Shown here: piece by piece, positions 22,995-36,980 of the stretch | Layout: the number at the start of each line of letters is the position of its first letter | How positions within the stretch are numbered: the first letter of the stretch is position 1 | NCBI GenBank assembly: GCA_011037195.1 | Contig: JAAEAF010003567.1 | Coordinates: 1 to 64,000, forward strand | Direction: 5' to 3' | From: Triatoma infestans | Taxonomy: Eukaryota; Arthropoda; Insecta; Hemiptera; Reduviidae | DNA length: 64,000 nucleotides | Translations under genes and position numbers: made by a program | Notes under the pieces: generated by a model | The model's database searches: none | Told to the model about the DNA's origin: nothing | What the model saw: the letters and a program-made list of their open reading frames with translations, nothing else

Positions 22995-25900
22995 GACTTT
23001 ATTATTTATTAAATATCTGAATGGAAAATGCTGTTTGTTCGCACTTAAAATTAATTTAAAAAAATATATCCCCGCTTATTTTTGAAATACTTTTTTAATT
23101 CAAAGTTAATTCTTGTTTCATTCGTGTTAATTTTTGGAAATTGAGTTATTAATTGATAATTAATAATTATTTTTTTCTATATTCTTAATTAAAGGAAACT
23201 ATTATTAGGGAGATTTTAATTCATGAGTTATAATGTAAATAAATCCGCTTTAGAAGAAAATGTATCGATTGAAGTTGAGAAGGGACTATAGTAGTAATTT
23301 TAAGTATTTTTACAAGATTCATTTTTTTTTTTTTTTTATTTCTCAAAAAATTCTCTAGTAAGGGCCTCCTTATTGTTGTTTACTGTAAGAAAATGTGCAT
23401 CAAATTCGCGATATTAATCTATGTTTAAAAAATTAAAATTGTATTCGTGTTATTTCTTTGCAATCTGTTAGAATTATAAATGTGAAATATATACGTATAT
23501 ATCAGTTTAAATACATAAATCCATTTCATATATTTACTGTGTGGTTATTAAGTGTAATTTATTAATTTTGCTGAATTAATGTTGAACTATTATTTTTATG
23601 GTTTATTATTTTAAACATGTATTAAAAAAAGAATTGTTAATCTTTATACTTTCGTAGTATTGTTTAGAAATTCAGATAAGACTCTTCCAGACGAGACGAC
23701 CTTCGGTTATTGAGATTATCATCATAATATGTAATCCATGTTTTTGTTTATATATTATTATGGCACTTTTCAATCATAAATATTGAATCACTTATCATAA
23801 ATATTGAATTTGCATTCAATACGTTAAGTATAATTTATAGTTTCCCTTAATACGAGACATCCCCTTTGGAAAGTTCTTATAAGCATATTAATTTGAATAT
23901 ATGGCTTGAACATTTAAGGAGTTGAGAATTTGAAGAATCTTTAATACTTCCATAAAGCAATTCTTAATAAAAAATTTAATTTTTCTATTAATTAAGAAAT
24001 AATTTGTTTCAAATTAATTAAAACTCAAAATATAATGATTTTCTTTAAATTAATAACATTTTGTTTCAAAAAAAAAAATAAGATAATGAGAATTTAGACA
24101 GTGTGTAAAAGTTAGTCTAAGTAAAATTCCCCTCAACAGTATGTGGCTATTTATAAACGCTTTTTTTTTTAAAACAGCCATGGCTGATCAATCGCCCACT
24201 TGACTTGTTTAAAAATCTATTACCACCAAAGTTATATGTCTGTATCTTAAATCTAACATATATTATACAGTTACTATATTAAATAGATTTCCTGTATTTG
24301 AAGTCTATAATTTAGTCTATTTTCTATTATCTATAATTCATCTATACACAGCACACTGTTATAACTAGCTTGCAAAAAGTACATTATTAAACTATAAAAT
24401 GTAAAATAATTTCTGTTAATATATTCCTTGAAATCAAAAAAGTTTTTCATAAAACAAAATTTCAAATAATAGAATTTCAGCCATTCGTAAGAGATGAAAA
24501 CCTTTATTTATAAGAATATAATCTTGCGAAAAAATTCCTCTGTCAAATATAGTTTTATAATACCATTTTGTGTAAATTTAAAGTTTTAGAAAAAGAACAA
24601 ACTTAAAAAAATAAAAGAAAAAGTTATTTGTTACAAATAACTCCACTTCATTATAAAAAAATAAATAAAAAAACTATTTATAAACTGGCTGTGGAAAAAA
24701 AGGCGTAATATCAATGAGGAAAATGACCACTTCCTTTTTTATGCGCACGGTATTGCGTAAATTCTATTTTGGCTTTAATTTATTTAAAAATAAAAATCTT
24801 AAGCAAAACGCTTATTTTTTTTTATTTCATTTTTTCTTGGTGCAATTTTGAAATTGCAATTGATAAAATTTCATTGAAACCCAGAATTTTTTTCAATTAA
24901 CTTAAATGGTCTTTTTAGCTGGTTTAGAAACATCGAGCATTAACTAGTGGGTTAAATTAGCTATCAAAAATTATAAATAGTGTCACCAAAGTAATATAGA
25001 ATATTATTTTGATGGCTGAAAACATAAGACAATGTTAGAAACATAATTAGGCCTTTACCAGTGTTTTGAAAGTGTATTATTTTCATCGATTTTTTTGTTT
25101 GTGTGTGTATAATAGTATGATAGAAAAATTATTCGATATTTCATTAATAAAACAACTCGTAACACTTAAAGCTATGATACTATTACAATAAAATTATTTT
25201 CCGATCATTGTTATTTTATTTTTTTAAACTGGCCTATAAACACGGAAGTGAAGAATTAGGGATGGCGTGCATTGATAGAGAAATTTACTTGATTTAAGAC
25301 AAGTACCCGCGCCTTTTAAAAATCATAATTATGCCCTCTAGAAAATTCAATAGCCGGGAATGGTCCTATATGATCTTTTCGTACAAAAAAGAGATTGTAT
25401 CTTAATATGGTCAGTTTCACCGCTGTCCCACTATGTGATTTTAAATATGAAACTATTTACGGTTTGTACAGGACTTTTGTTAGAGGATAAAATAATAACA
25501 ATAATTGGGGATTATTGGAGGAATAGTTCTAATTTAATGGAAAAATAGAAATAAATTTATATTTTAAAATAATATCATTTTTAGAGGAAATTTGCACGTT
25601 GGCTGGAAAAGGGTAAAAAAAAAAAAACCCAGGTACAAGACACCGTTACAAGAGAGGTTGGGAAACTCGGCCACTTATTGTCTTCTAGAAATCAAATATA
25701 AAGGGCAGGTTTTTAACTACTAAGAAGAGTCTAATTTCTGCATTCACCCAGTAACATTCGTTGCATTTAGAACATCACTTTCTCATTTTAATAAATTCAG
25801 TGTGCCAAGAAGTGTTAAAATTAACATTTGTATATTTTAAATCAATCTAGCATTATTCAATAATTCAAATATAATCAAATTATTTATTCTAAGCAGTGGT

Positions 25901-26845
25901 GACTTCTTCTTATATCTTAAACATCTATCTCTCTAAAACTTACACACAAACACACAAACCTACATTAACTCTATTTTGAAAATAAATAATTAAAAAAAAA
26001 AAAAAAAAAAAAAAAGTAAAATTATAATATATGTTTTTGTTGTTAAGTTAAAATATTCAAAATGTCTGGCCCTGAAGAAACATGGAATCTACTGAAATAT
26101 GCATTTCAGGTTCAACGATTCCCTAATTAGGTTATTATGGGTAACAATGAACTAAATTTTTAACACCTGAGTTTATAAATTTTTCCCGTCATTAACAGTT
26201 TTACTGTACATTACATAATTTTGTGCTTGGAAGTGAAAATGAATTGAAAAATAAATTCGAAACTAGATCTTGAAATAAATTTTGTATAATGTAAAACTAA
26301 CTCGTGCTATATATTTTTAAATTAATTAATTATATCAGTAAAATTATTTAAGATGTATAAATAAACCTATGAATATATCAATGTGGAAAAAATAATAGAA
26401 ACGAAAAACTGAAAGTGAAGATTAGACGAAGATAAAGATGTAGTATGATAATAAAAGGTAAGAATAATAGATTGACCAAACAGAGGCAAGAAATTTTACA
26501 TTTTGATATATTGTGATGAGTTTAAAAAGTTGCCAGCAAGAGGAAGTACAAATTAGCCAGACGTTAATCAATTTAGGAAACTAAATAAACTCTAGCAAAG
26601 TAAAGAAAATTTGGAGAGTAGCTAGCTAAATTATATTTAATTGTTTCAGTATGTATTCTTAATTAATTTTTTTTTTTTTACTTTTTACATTATTTACAAA
26701 GAATTTTATTTCCCATTTAAATAATCTAGAGATCACTTCTTTGCTGATATTTTTATAATAGTATTTTTGCAAACATCTATATTATCGGGATGATCTCTCT
26801 TAATGAATAATTTATAGGGATTAAATAATAATAATGTTATTTATA
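22995..26845. other. Long AT-rich non-coding stretch
   Basis: Nearly 4 kb without a supported gene or repeat copy. A long A run lies at about 25991-26015. If the exons at 18527 and 37240 belong together, this is intron. Confidence 0.6.
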
Positions 26846-26849
26846 TATT

Positions 26850-27492
26850 ACTTTCTCTTACTCCTAGTAAGAGGAAGTATTGTAATCGTGTCAAATTTTG
26901 GATATTGAGTTTTCACCGGAAATATCCGTTTTGAGGTCCCCTCAGTGCAAAAAAGTGGTTTCAGCAAATGGTGTGTGCGCGCGCGCGTGTGTATGTGAAC
27001 AGCATAGCTCAAAAACGAAAACCGCAGAAAGTTGAAACTTGATATTCCGTTTAGCTATCACCATGAAATCTGACTGTACCTTGTCTGTCAAAATTCCTCA
27101 ACAGGAAGTACCACTTTACTAGTCTTTTTTTTACTTTTTTGCGTTTTTCTCAAAACTTGATATATCAACTACACATACAACGAGCTACAACTTTTATTTA
27201 AAACATTTCTCTGGGAAAATTCATTTAAGGGCAGTTGCGGGGGAGGGGTGGAGTTATGTTTTTCTCGAAAGTGCTATCATGGGTTGATTATACAATTCTA
27301 CAATACAAACAAAATTAATTATTAAATAAATAGGTGGCCAAAATTCCGAGCTTCAAGAAAATTAGTAAACCGGAAATGCGCTTTTACGTTTTCGGAACAG
27401 TTTTTTCAGTTTTCGACAAATTTCATTAAATTTCGACCACAAACTATAAAATTTGTCAATTATAATTTTGAGAACTGTAGTTAGAGAGAAAA
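26850..27492 (-). mobile_element. Helentron/DINE-like element, copy E (left end lost)
   Basis: The right end is ACTTTCTCTTACTCC at 26850-26864 followed by the family hairpin. The mixed GC/GT dinucleotide tract near 26966-26990 replaces the usual microsatellite. The sequence ends in a degraded subterminal repeat (ttagagagaaaa), and the outer 22 bases with the TCTGGTG terminus are missing. Confidence 0.7.
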
Positions 27493-27494
27493 TT

Positions 27495-29318
27495 TGAAAT
27501 TTCTTATCATTTTTCGTGGAAAACAATTTCAGTTCCCCCTCAATTATTTTGTACTATTGATAACAATCGTGCAGCATCTCGTAATGGCATTAGAAATAAA
27601 AACTTTATTATCTATAATCCAATGGTTTCCCAAAACTCCTCGATAAAATTAATGTTTTTATAAAATAAATAAATATTTTTATAAGAATGAAAGATCTTTG
27701 GAGATCTTGTCTTGTTATATTACCTATAATATCTTGAGCATTAAATGCGGTTTAGCCAAATATACTGACTTAATTCAGTCAATATTACTGAATTTATTTC
27801 TTGGAAATACTTGATTATTTAAGCATCTTAAGAGAGAGAAGTTTATATTGTGTGTATATAAATATATATTTACAGCAGTCTTAATAAATAAATCAGGATA
27901 GTTCTGGGAGACTACTTGAATAAAACATACGGACAAGAAAATCGCTGCTTGTATTCGCGCAAGAGAACTAAATAATATCCTTCTACAATATTTTTCTACT
28001 AAGTACACAATTTATCTGCCTCATTGAGCTCTATAAACAGTTCTATTTTATTAATGTTAACTGATCTATATTTATTATTTATGTAACTTTTTGCTTATTT
28101 TTGTGTTGCCAAATTTCATGTTTCCGTTAGCACGATCACTGTTCATAAATGTTAAAACTAATTATGAATCATTTTCGTTTACATATATGTATATATTTGT
28201 CGATGGCGTTGTATTTTCTTTTCACCTTATCATAATGTTACTAAGCGTTATACTCAAATTATTTTCAACATATTCATTGTTTATTGCTATTTAGTAGTAG
28301 TCATACACTAATAAAATTGTTTATTGATTTTTTTTGTTGTTTTGTTTTAACTTATGAGCCGCCAATATTTCTTTTTTTTTTTTTTATCAGACAATGTGCT
28401 GTATTCAAAGAGAGTCTATTAAAGTACTAAAAATCTGTGCTAAAGCAAATGCCCTACATTAGAGTTCTCATAGTTATTATTCACCTCACATTGAGTTCTG
28501 GGTAAAAAAATATCAAGGCCAGGGAATTTGTATATAATTAAATTAGAAAGAGTACTTTCTTAATGCTCAATAAACTCCCTGGACTATAAATTAACTTTAC
28601 AATTTCTTTGTATTAAAGAAAACCGATGACATGTGATTTTCACTAACAACTAAATCTTATTTGCATTGTTTAAATTATAATAAATAATGTGCTTTCTCTA
28701 CCACTGCTTATTGTTTATAAATAATTTATAGTAAATAAAAGTAATATAATTAAAAATGAATTAAGAAAATTACAATTAATTTTTCTCTTAAAATCTACAT
28801 TTTATAGATCATAGTTTTAAAAACTTCAGTGAGTGGGATCGGAATGAAGTCTCTCTTTTAAAAGAGCATTTAAGAGCTTTTTTGGCCAAACTTCTGCTGC
28901 TGTCCTTCCCATAAATCCCAAGCAAACTTGACTTGGCACTGTTGCTTGCAAAAGTGGGGATTTCGATGATGTCTGGATGTACTTCGAAATTCATTTACCG
29001 TTACCTTAAGTGAACCCACCATTAAAACAATCTGGAGAGATTTATCTAGGCCTTTGCCATATTCGTTCCCTTCCATTTGGAGATTTTTACAATACGCTTT
29101 AGACGAAGTTCATTTAAGACCTTTTTGCAGAGAGACTGTTGCCCATTTATTCTAGATGTCCTGTGGACCAATAGCAAAAAACTTATACCAGAAAAAAAAA
29201 TTGTTATTTTCAAACTTCTCTCTTACCATGTGTGTTGATATTTTAAATGCTTTCAGCCAAATTTCTGCATTGATTTCCTATTAACAAGCTCTTTCCATTG
29301 ATAGCCAATATAAAAACA
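27495..29318. other. AT-rich non-coding sequence
   Basis: Nothing supported. A less AT-rich patch at 28805-29160 has overlapping short minus-strand frames and may be an old transposon piece, but no motif is recognisable. Confidence 0.5.
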
Positions 29319-29320
29319 AA

Positions 29321-29530
29321 CAGGGGCGGGTGTTGGTGTATTGGTTATGAGCATGGACTTGTAAGTGAGAGGACCCCAGTTCGAGTCCAGCGTATAACTA
29401 AATTTTATATTTGTTTAAAAAATGTTAATAGTAAAGTAGGTGCTTCCGCCCCCGTCCACGATACCTAATTTGGTAGTTGGACGTTAAGCCCGCCTGAAAA
29501 AATAGGCATTACTTTACTTTTTTACTTTTT
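29321..29530 (+). repeat. tRNA-derived SINE, family 1, copy 1
   Basis: The 5' head has a pol III A-box-like TGGTGTATTGGTTATGAGC and a good B box GTTCGAGTCC (29379-29388). A unique body follows (cttccgcccccgtccacgat; taatttggtagttggacgtt) and a CTTTACTTTTTTAC tail. It is the same element as the one at 63119, which shows it is a dispersed repeat, not a tRNA gene. Confidence 0.85.
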
Positions 29531-29531
29531 A

Positions 29532-32500
29532 AAAACAAACATTTCATTTTGTTGTTAACTCTAGGCCAACCTTGACCCGTCTTTTGCATTAGAGTAACAT
29601 ACTTAACTTGTTCAAATTAAAAGCACAATTATTCAGTAGAGAAAAGAAAGGAAACAAGCTACTTTTTGTGTTAATCAGACTTCTGCACTATGCTGAAAAC
29701 GGGAAACCATAGCGGCAGACTGTATCAGATCAAGAGTAGTAAAGAGGTTAGGAGCTGGAGTTTCTAGACCGGTAGTATTCTTATGATCGCGGTAATGCTG
29801 CTGCAAAGGTCGGAAGATCTCTTTCTAGTCCTCATTTATACAGGTTTTTATTATGAAATGAAATCGAAGAGCTCCGATAGGTAAGCCCATCTATGGGACT
29901 AAATGCAATTTTGATCTTTAAACAAGATACAGTAAAAAAAAAAAAAAAAAACTCATTTAAGTGTGCTCTTGTGTTCTTCTCCAAAATAATATAATTTTCA
30001 TTCTTAATGTGCTTTTTTTGAAAAATAATCTGTGGAATTTTACAAACATTATATTTTTATACAACATGGTGACTCACATTTCACAACTAGTTGAGAGGTT
30101 TGTTCTTATTTTTGATAAAGTTTATTATACCTAGCAAAATCTCTATTCTTTTTTTTTCTAAATTTTGCAATGTAAACACATTTTTAACAGTAAATATTTG
30201 GTATTTAGCACAAACTGTATATAAATAGAATATGGTAGGAGTTGTTCAAAAAAGTTTTTAGAAGAGAATAAGGCAAGGTTCACTGGCTTCTTCATTTTAA
30301 TCTCTTTAGCCTTTCTGATTATTAATTCCATTAAATAACTTTCTTATTTGTATTAATTTCAAAATTAAGCAAAATCTTTGTGGAACATTACGGGAACAGT
30401 TTCTTTTTACTTCAAATAAGGATTTTAGAGACAATACATTATTCATATAGCTGATTAATTCCTGTGTTAATCTTTTATTTATTAGCATAGGTACTTATTC
30501 AGATCAATTCATTTGTAATTTATTAACAAAACAATTTCATTCTATCAAAATCATTTTAATTTTGATATATTGTGGAAGTTTTTAAACAAAATATGAACAG
30601 CTTTTAAAATGATAAAATGTTTCATAAAAATGTTCTTTTTTATACATAAGTAAACCTTTTCTTGTTTAAACATTAAAAATATTCATGATGTCTAGTAGTT
30701 TGCATTTCAAGATGCACTATTTATTCTTTGTAATATTGATAAATTGAAATAACAGAGGGCAGTGAGTAAGTCACTTTCTTACTGGCTTTCTTACGAGAAT
30801 TCCAGCTCAGTATAAACAACACTTCTGTATTGTAGGTAGATGATGTATACTACTAATCGCATGGGTTTAGTGTGCGCGAAGAGCATACTCTCTTTAGTTC
30901 ATTCCCAACAATCTTCACATTTTAACTTTGGCTTAAGTGAAAGTGTTCAAATGCAGTTCGCAAGGAACCGCAGTGAACCCGGTTATGGCGATGTTAGTTT
31001 AGCTTAAACACACAAATTTTATAGTCATAAAGTCAAAATAACTACAAAATAGATAGTTTTCAAAAAACCAACAAAAAAAATTTCTATTTAATTCTATTTA
31101 TTTCAAATAGCTTAGAGTATTTTATTATAATAGCTTTGGAAAACATTATGGAAATAGATATTCATATTAAAATTTGGTACAAGGATATCCAAACATGGTT
31201 TTGACTTTATTATGTCGATTATGCGGTTGCTGGAATTATATGGTAGAAGTGTGTAACAGAGAGGCCACTATTTGTTTCTTGAATAATTTGTCTGCTTAAT
31301 AAATGCAATAAAAATATGTTGCAAAGATCTCATGTTCCGTGTATCAAAACTAAACCCGTTGGATGTCACATGTTAATAATGATAAATATAGATACTAATA
31401 TGAAATAAATTATAATAATTTTATCATCATCTAAAAAATAGATTGAGATACAGATAATATTTTCCTTTGAACGTTGCATAGCAACATGGTTATTTCTTCA
31501 AGGTTTAGTGATGGTTATTTTGTAGTAAAGATTGATTTTCAATATTTAACTTAAATTTCTGTCATGTCCCCATACTCTTCCTAATTTCTTGCTTTCTTTA
31601 CTTGAAAAATCATAAAAATAAAAATTTACTTAATATATTCAAAATTACTGTATTTATAAAACTATATAAACCAAAAAAAATAAAAAATAAAAATATTCAG
31701 TTAAATAAAATGAAAATAATAATACAAAACATCTAAGAATACTGAAGATCCGTTCGTTAATGTACTGTGAATGTATTTTGGCAACAGATATAGTTACTGT
31801 TCCTGCTGCCCATAATTCTCTGATCTTCTCATACATTTGAGTGTGTATCTCTGTGTGTACAAGATTACATAATTAATGCAACTAAAATAAGAGAGATTCG
31901 GCTATGGCAGTCTGTTCGCGCCCTACATTCCCACTTCTCCCATAATACATACTTTGCCAATTTCCCTCCCATATCATGTACACTAATCTATATACAAAAA
32001 AACAACAGATATTTACTTAGATTATAATTTTATCCATATAATTAGTATTTAAAGAATTTGATTGGAAAGGAAATTTATATAATCAAAATGACTTTTTTGT
32101 AAAAAAAAACATACATATTATTATAAAATATTTAACAAAAAAAATGCAGGTTGATTTATTTGAATTTTGTAATCAAATTGCAATTGATTCAATCAAACAT
32201 TAATTATGTACAACATTGTCATTGTCTTTAGTACTTATTATACGATGGAAGCATACAAATATTATTAAAATGACATTTTAGAAACAGTACTAGTTCTTAG
32301 GACAGTGCCAGCAATAATCTAAGCTGCCTCATTTAATGTTCCAATATCATGAAGCTCTGAAAAATTATTTTAATTTTTTTTTTTTTTTAATGTGATATTC
32401 AGGCTTAGACCTGAATTTTCATCAGATTCTTATTTTAATTATATTTTAATATTGTTTACAGCAATAGGTTTATAACAGTTATTTGAGCTTATTCCTGCGA

Positions 32501-32545
32501 GATTTCAATTTTAAAAACGAAAACAGTGAAATTTGAATTTTCAAA
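29532..32545. other. AT-rich non-coding sequence between SINE and mariner
   Basis: No supported feature in 3 kb. Short frames lack any domain signal. Confidence 0.6.
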
Positions 32546-32549
32546 AATA

Positions 32550-33846
32550 CGAGGTGTGTAAATTAAGTAATGAGACTGATTTTCTAGTGTTCGATCTGGC
32601 AACACTGGAGACGCGGCGCATGCGTGGTAGGGCAAGTAAACATCTGATACACGTCCAGTGCAAATTTGAAAATGCTAGAGTTGTTGCACTGTCCGTAGTG
32701 ACTTTTTTGTGAGCAAGGTTTTTTTCAGTGCGTTTTAAAAATGAGTGACATCAATTACGAGCAACGTTGTGCTATCAGGTTTTGCTTCAGACTTGGACAC
32801 AGTGCAACGGAAACGTTTGAAAAACTGTGCCAGGCCTATGGGGACAATGTTTTGTCGAGAGCACAGGTTTTTAGGTGGTTTAAGTCGTTTGCAGAAGGAA
32901 GGGAATCAATTGAAGACGAGCCTCGCAGCGGAAGGCCTTCATCTTCAAGAACCGACGAAAATGTTGGCAGAATCCGCGATCTCGTGCGTTCAGATCATCG
33001 TTTGACAGTCCGAATGATCGGCGAAGAGTTGAATTTGACTCACACAACCGTTCATCAAATTTGACTAATGAATTGGGGATGAGAAAAATTTGTGCAAAAA
33101 TGGTTCCGAAAAATCTTTCACAAGAGCAAAAAGACATCAGAAAGGAAAGGAGCCTTGACTTTTTGGGAGCAATTGAAAACGATACCAATTTTTTGGAACG
33201 TGTTATTACAGGAGACGAGTCTTGGGTGTTTGAGTATGACCCAGAAACTAAGCGTCAGAGCATGCAGTGGCACACTTCAACCTTTCCAAGGCCAAAAAAA
33301 GCAAGAATGAGCATGCTGATTTGCTTTTTTGATAGCCAAGGAATCGTTCACAAAGAATTTGTGCCTCAATGCCAAATGGTTAAACCAACATTTTTACCGA
33401 GAAGTTCTTGAGAGACTTCGAAAAAGAGTCATGCGTGTGAGACCAAACATCAAAAACAAGTGGGGGTTGCATCACGACAATGCTCCATGTCACACCGCGA
33501 TTTCTATTAATGAGTATTTGGCCAGTAATAACATTCCTGTGGCTCCTCAGCCTCTTTATTCACCCGACTTGAGTCCATGTGACTTTTTTTTGTTCCCCAA
33601 ATTGAAAAATCACCTCAAGGGACGTCATTTTGGAACATTGGAGCATATTCAAACAACCGTAACCGACCAACTGAAGTCTATTCCAGTATCCGAGTTCCAG
33701 CACTGCTATGACGAATGGAAGAATCGTCTTCAGCGTGTGTGGCTTCCCAAGGTAGTTACTTTGAAGGGGACAATGTTGAATTGTAATTTTATTTGAATAA
33801 AAAAAAAGATAAAAAATCAGCCTCATTACTTAATTTACATACCTCG
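32550..33846 (+). mobile_element. mariner (Tc1/mariner superfamily) transposon, near full length
   Basis: The 1297-bp element is flanked by TA at 32548-32549 and 33847-33848. Terminal inverted repeats of 34 bp (32550-32583 and 33813-33846) match at 32 of 34 positions and begin CGAGGT. It holds a single transposase reading region, as expected for a 1.3-kb mariner. Complete ITRs and TA duplications with only two frameshifts point to a comparatively recent insertion. Confidence 0.95.
32741..33796 (+). pseudogene. mariner transposase with two opposing frameshifts
   Basis: It starts at ATG 32741 with the N-terminal HTH ([20 protein letters not shown]) and ends TAA-side at 33796. Near 33061 a T run is one base short, ending the first frame (HQI then stop). 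Reading continues one frame over with LGMRKICAKMVPKNLS, and near 33380 an extra A restores the original frame before HFYREVLERLRKR. Catalytic residues are visible: Asp in TGDESW, Asp in HHDNAPCH, and Asp in SPDLSPCDFF. There are 34 residues between the second and third, the D34D signature of true mariners. The element encodes cut-and-paste transposition at TA but cannot make a full protein as it stands. Confidence 0.93.
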
Positions 33847-33906
33847 TATTATAACAATGCATTAGTTTTCCTTAAAAATATGAGGGAAAATTAAAAAAAA
33901 AAAAAA

Positions 33907-34380
33907 TCTGGTGTGAAACACCCCCACTCTAATTAAAACCATTTTAATCAAGAAATTTTCTTTAAAATTTTAACGTTACAGCATTGATTAGTTGGCAATA
34001 AAAATGATGGTGGAGATTTTAATTGTATACTTGAGCGGCCTTATGTGGAGCACTCTGTGTGAAAACTAAGAAAGATTCTGCAAATTTAATTTTAAACTAA
34101 CTGACAGAGAAAATCGTTGGCACCGCTTGCGAGAAAATCACGGAAACAAAAAAAAAAAACATTCAGTAAAGTTACACTTTCGGTTGATGGATGCCAAAAG
34201 TTCGAGCTTCCTACGACTTTTCGTTTTTGAGATATTTTTTTAATACACACACATTCTCTAAAAACATTTTTTTCGTATTCAGGGGACCCCAGAACATGTA
34301 TCTGTTTACGATGAAAATTGAATTTTAAAAAATTTGACAAGATCGCAGTGCTTTCTCTTATTCGAGGAATAAGAGAAAGT
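33907..34380 (+). mobile_element. Helentron/DINE-like element, divergent subfamily copy F
   Basis: It begins TCTGGTGTGAAACACCCCCA and ends AATAAGAGAAAGT at 34380. The right-end hairpin is excellent: CTTTCTCTTATT / AATAAGAGAAAG, 12 perfect pairs with a 5-base loop. The left subterminal repeat is not present, so it is a deleted or different subfamily. It lies 60 bp from the mariner. Confidence 0.65.
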
Positions 34381-34683
34381 AAAAATAAAATAGAGATACT
34401 CATATTTACTTTTTTTTTGCAAGTAATTAATGCAACAATTCGTAATAATTCATTAAAAATGAAGTGAAGCAATTAACAAACGGAAATACTCCAGAAAGGT
34501 TCAGGGAACTTTAATTAATGTAGTTTTACTCAATGAATAAATGTTGAAATTTATTTTACGAGAAGGCAACTTTAGAACTAACTAAATATGCTAATATGAA
34601 AATTTCTTATAGATTGGATGATTTGCTGAACGGATTTTACAACCCTTAATTGTGCACTTAAAAGATCTTTTAGTTTGCCAAAT

Positions 34684-35012
34684 ATTATTTTTATAAAGGT
34701 TGTGGCAGAAAGAACTCTCCAATTTCGGGGGCGAATAAAAATCAAATCAAGTGAATGTTTTTATTCCTGTGCTGTATAATACATAATGCCATTTTACAAC
34801 AGTGTGTTTTAAAAATCAGCCTTTTCCATAATTTTACAATGATTTTCATTGTTTCTTAGTTTAGGAGATTAGTGCATAGTACAGGAGTGCGCACACACTG
34901 ATGTAAAATGGTTCCTATTCAGCACAGGAATAAAAACAATATTTTTGAATCTCACAGTTTGATTTTTAAATTCGCCTCTGAAATCTGGAAGTTCTTTTTC
35001 TGCTGCACTTGG
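34684..35012. mobile_element. Fold-back / MITE-like palindromic element
   Basis: Two arms of about 120 bp (about 34690-34810 and 34890-35012) are reverse complements with mismatches. They share gcagaaagaactctccaatt against its counterpart, tttttattcctgtgctg, and ccattttaca-acagtgtg. The short centre is about 75 bp. There is no ORF. Long TIRs with a small centre indicate a non-autonomous DNA transposon; the superfamily is unknown. Confidence 0.7.
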
Positions 35013-35014
35013 TT

Positions 35015-36978
35015 TTATGTTTGTTAAATTTAAGCGGAGAAAACCTTTAATTTTTTTATTTATTTTTTATTAGAAAATCTGTTTGAAGTCTATACTTAGT
35101 GAATTTACATAAAATAGCTATCCATATTATTTGGCTTGTAAACTGAAAACTTCCAAAAGAACAAAATTCATGGACAGTTTGATTTGTAGATTGATAATCA
35201 GTAAGTAAATAGCCCTACAGTTACCTCGAATTTTCTCCGATTCTGTTTTACCATTAATTATTATTATTACCATGACATACATTAAAAAATTAAAACAATG
35301 TTAATAACCATCACTATCTAAAGGTTACATTATCCTACCATAATTATTATTTTCTACTAAATAAACTTAATTAACATTGCCATTAAAATAAAAGTTAAAC
35401 ATTTAAGCAAAAAAAAAAAAAGAAGTGTAAAATTTTTATTTATTTTCGTAATCTTATTTTAAAGAAACATTATATGGAAACTTTCAAATTAGAACATGTC
35501 TCCAAATATATCCCAAAATCACATTAGTATTCCATGTTAGTATTGTTAATAAAAAAAGGAATTTGTGTTTTATTAGCCCCCTACTACATTTACTAGTTAT
35601 CAATTACATTGTTCTTTCAATTACCTAGTAATTGTAGTGATGAATGTAAAATATCTATAAGAAAGCTATTAAAAAATTTCTTACTCTTTAAAAAGTAAGT
35701 TTAGTGTCTGTCCACTTTTTCACTTGGTTTAACATAAAAATGGTTGTTCTTCAAAGGTTTTGCCCTGCCTTATGTTTATAATGAATATTTGCCACATTTT
35801 GGTAACTCTGGTTCTAAGTGTTAAGAATATTTTTTTTTAATAATGAAAAGGTTTGTGTTGTCGAGTTCATTTTATTTGTTCAAACCATTGTTAGTGCTTT
35901 ATTTTAAATACACTTAAGTTAATTTGATGCAACTAACTTAATATGCTTTTGTCTTCTTAACTGGGGTCTCATGAACTGGATACAATTATTTTTTTTTCTT
36001 TTCTGTAAGCTTTTATAGAAGTGTGGAAGAATATTTAATAAAATAAAATATGCTTTATGGTATTTTATGTTATTAATATAGAATTCATTACATTAAGTTA
36101 CTTAGATTATTGTAACTAACAATACTTATGTGCCACAAAATTCTAATTGATTAATTTTCATAAATATACGAAATACTAAGTTATGTCCTACTTCATTCTA
36201 AAAAAAAAAAAAATTGTAGTTTTGCCAGACTTAACTGTGCTTGATAATTAGAATCTGAAATCATAGTTCACATATTTGCTTGTTTATAGAATTTTTGCTG
36301 TGCGAATAGTTGCACATTTGTAGTTTACTTAGCCTACTTCTTTTACATCTCTCTGTTATGTAACATTCTTTTAGAATGGAAACCACTTGAAAAACTGCAA
36401 TAGATCAAGTAATAGCAGAGCAACAGATTTAGTCAGTCCCCCAAGACTGGTTAGAGATTGCCATTCGCTTTAGCTTGGTTTTATTGGATTAACTAGCCAA
36501 CCAAAGCTCGACAAATTGAGAAAATAGTATATCGGATTACGGCAGGTTTTCTCAGTATAGTGTGCAAATGCTAGATCAGAACTTGTTTAAAATGTAGTAA
36601 AATATTAGTCCTGCATTCTAAAACTTAATGAATTTTTAAAAGCATACAATTTGCAATAATACTAGTCCTGAGATGAGAACAGTTGAGATAAAAATTATAA
36701 CCCGCGAAATTTGTTTTAATATTTTTAAATATGCAGTTAAATAAGTCAAAAAATGAAATAGTTTCTAAAATGATCTTTCAAAAAATATATAGATATCACA
36801 GATTGGTAACCATTTCGACAGAATTAACGCCTAAAATTATAATCTACAAGTATAATCAAAACCGACATGAAAAAACACACACATACACATTTATATATAA
36901 GTATATATATAAAAAAGAATTATGCTCTTTATAACATAAAAATGTTTTAATTATGGTAAACAACTTATGGATGTAGAT
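35015..36978. other. AT-rich non-coding sequence upstream of RhoGEF exon
   Basis: No supported feature. Probably intron of the RhoGEF2-like gene. Confidence 0.6.
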
Positions 36979-36980
36979 TT

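Noticed and set aside
28809..29076. Overlapping minus frames as a gene or transposase
   Set aside because: No motif could be recognised in either frame and no splice structure; left as unexplained.
29334..29390. tRNA gene (A and B boxes)
   Set aside because: The boxes belong to a dispersed SINE, with a second copy at 63119 and no proper tRNA fold.
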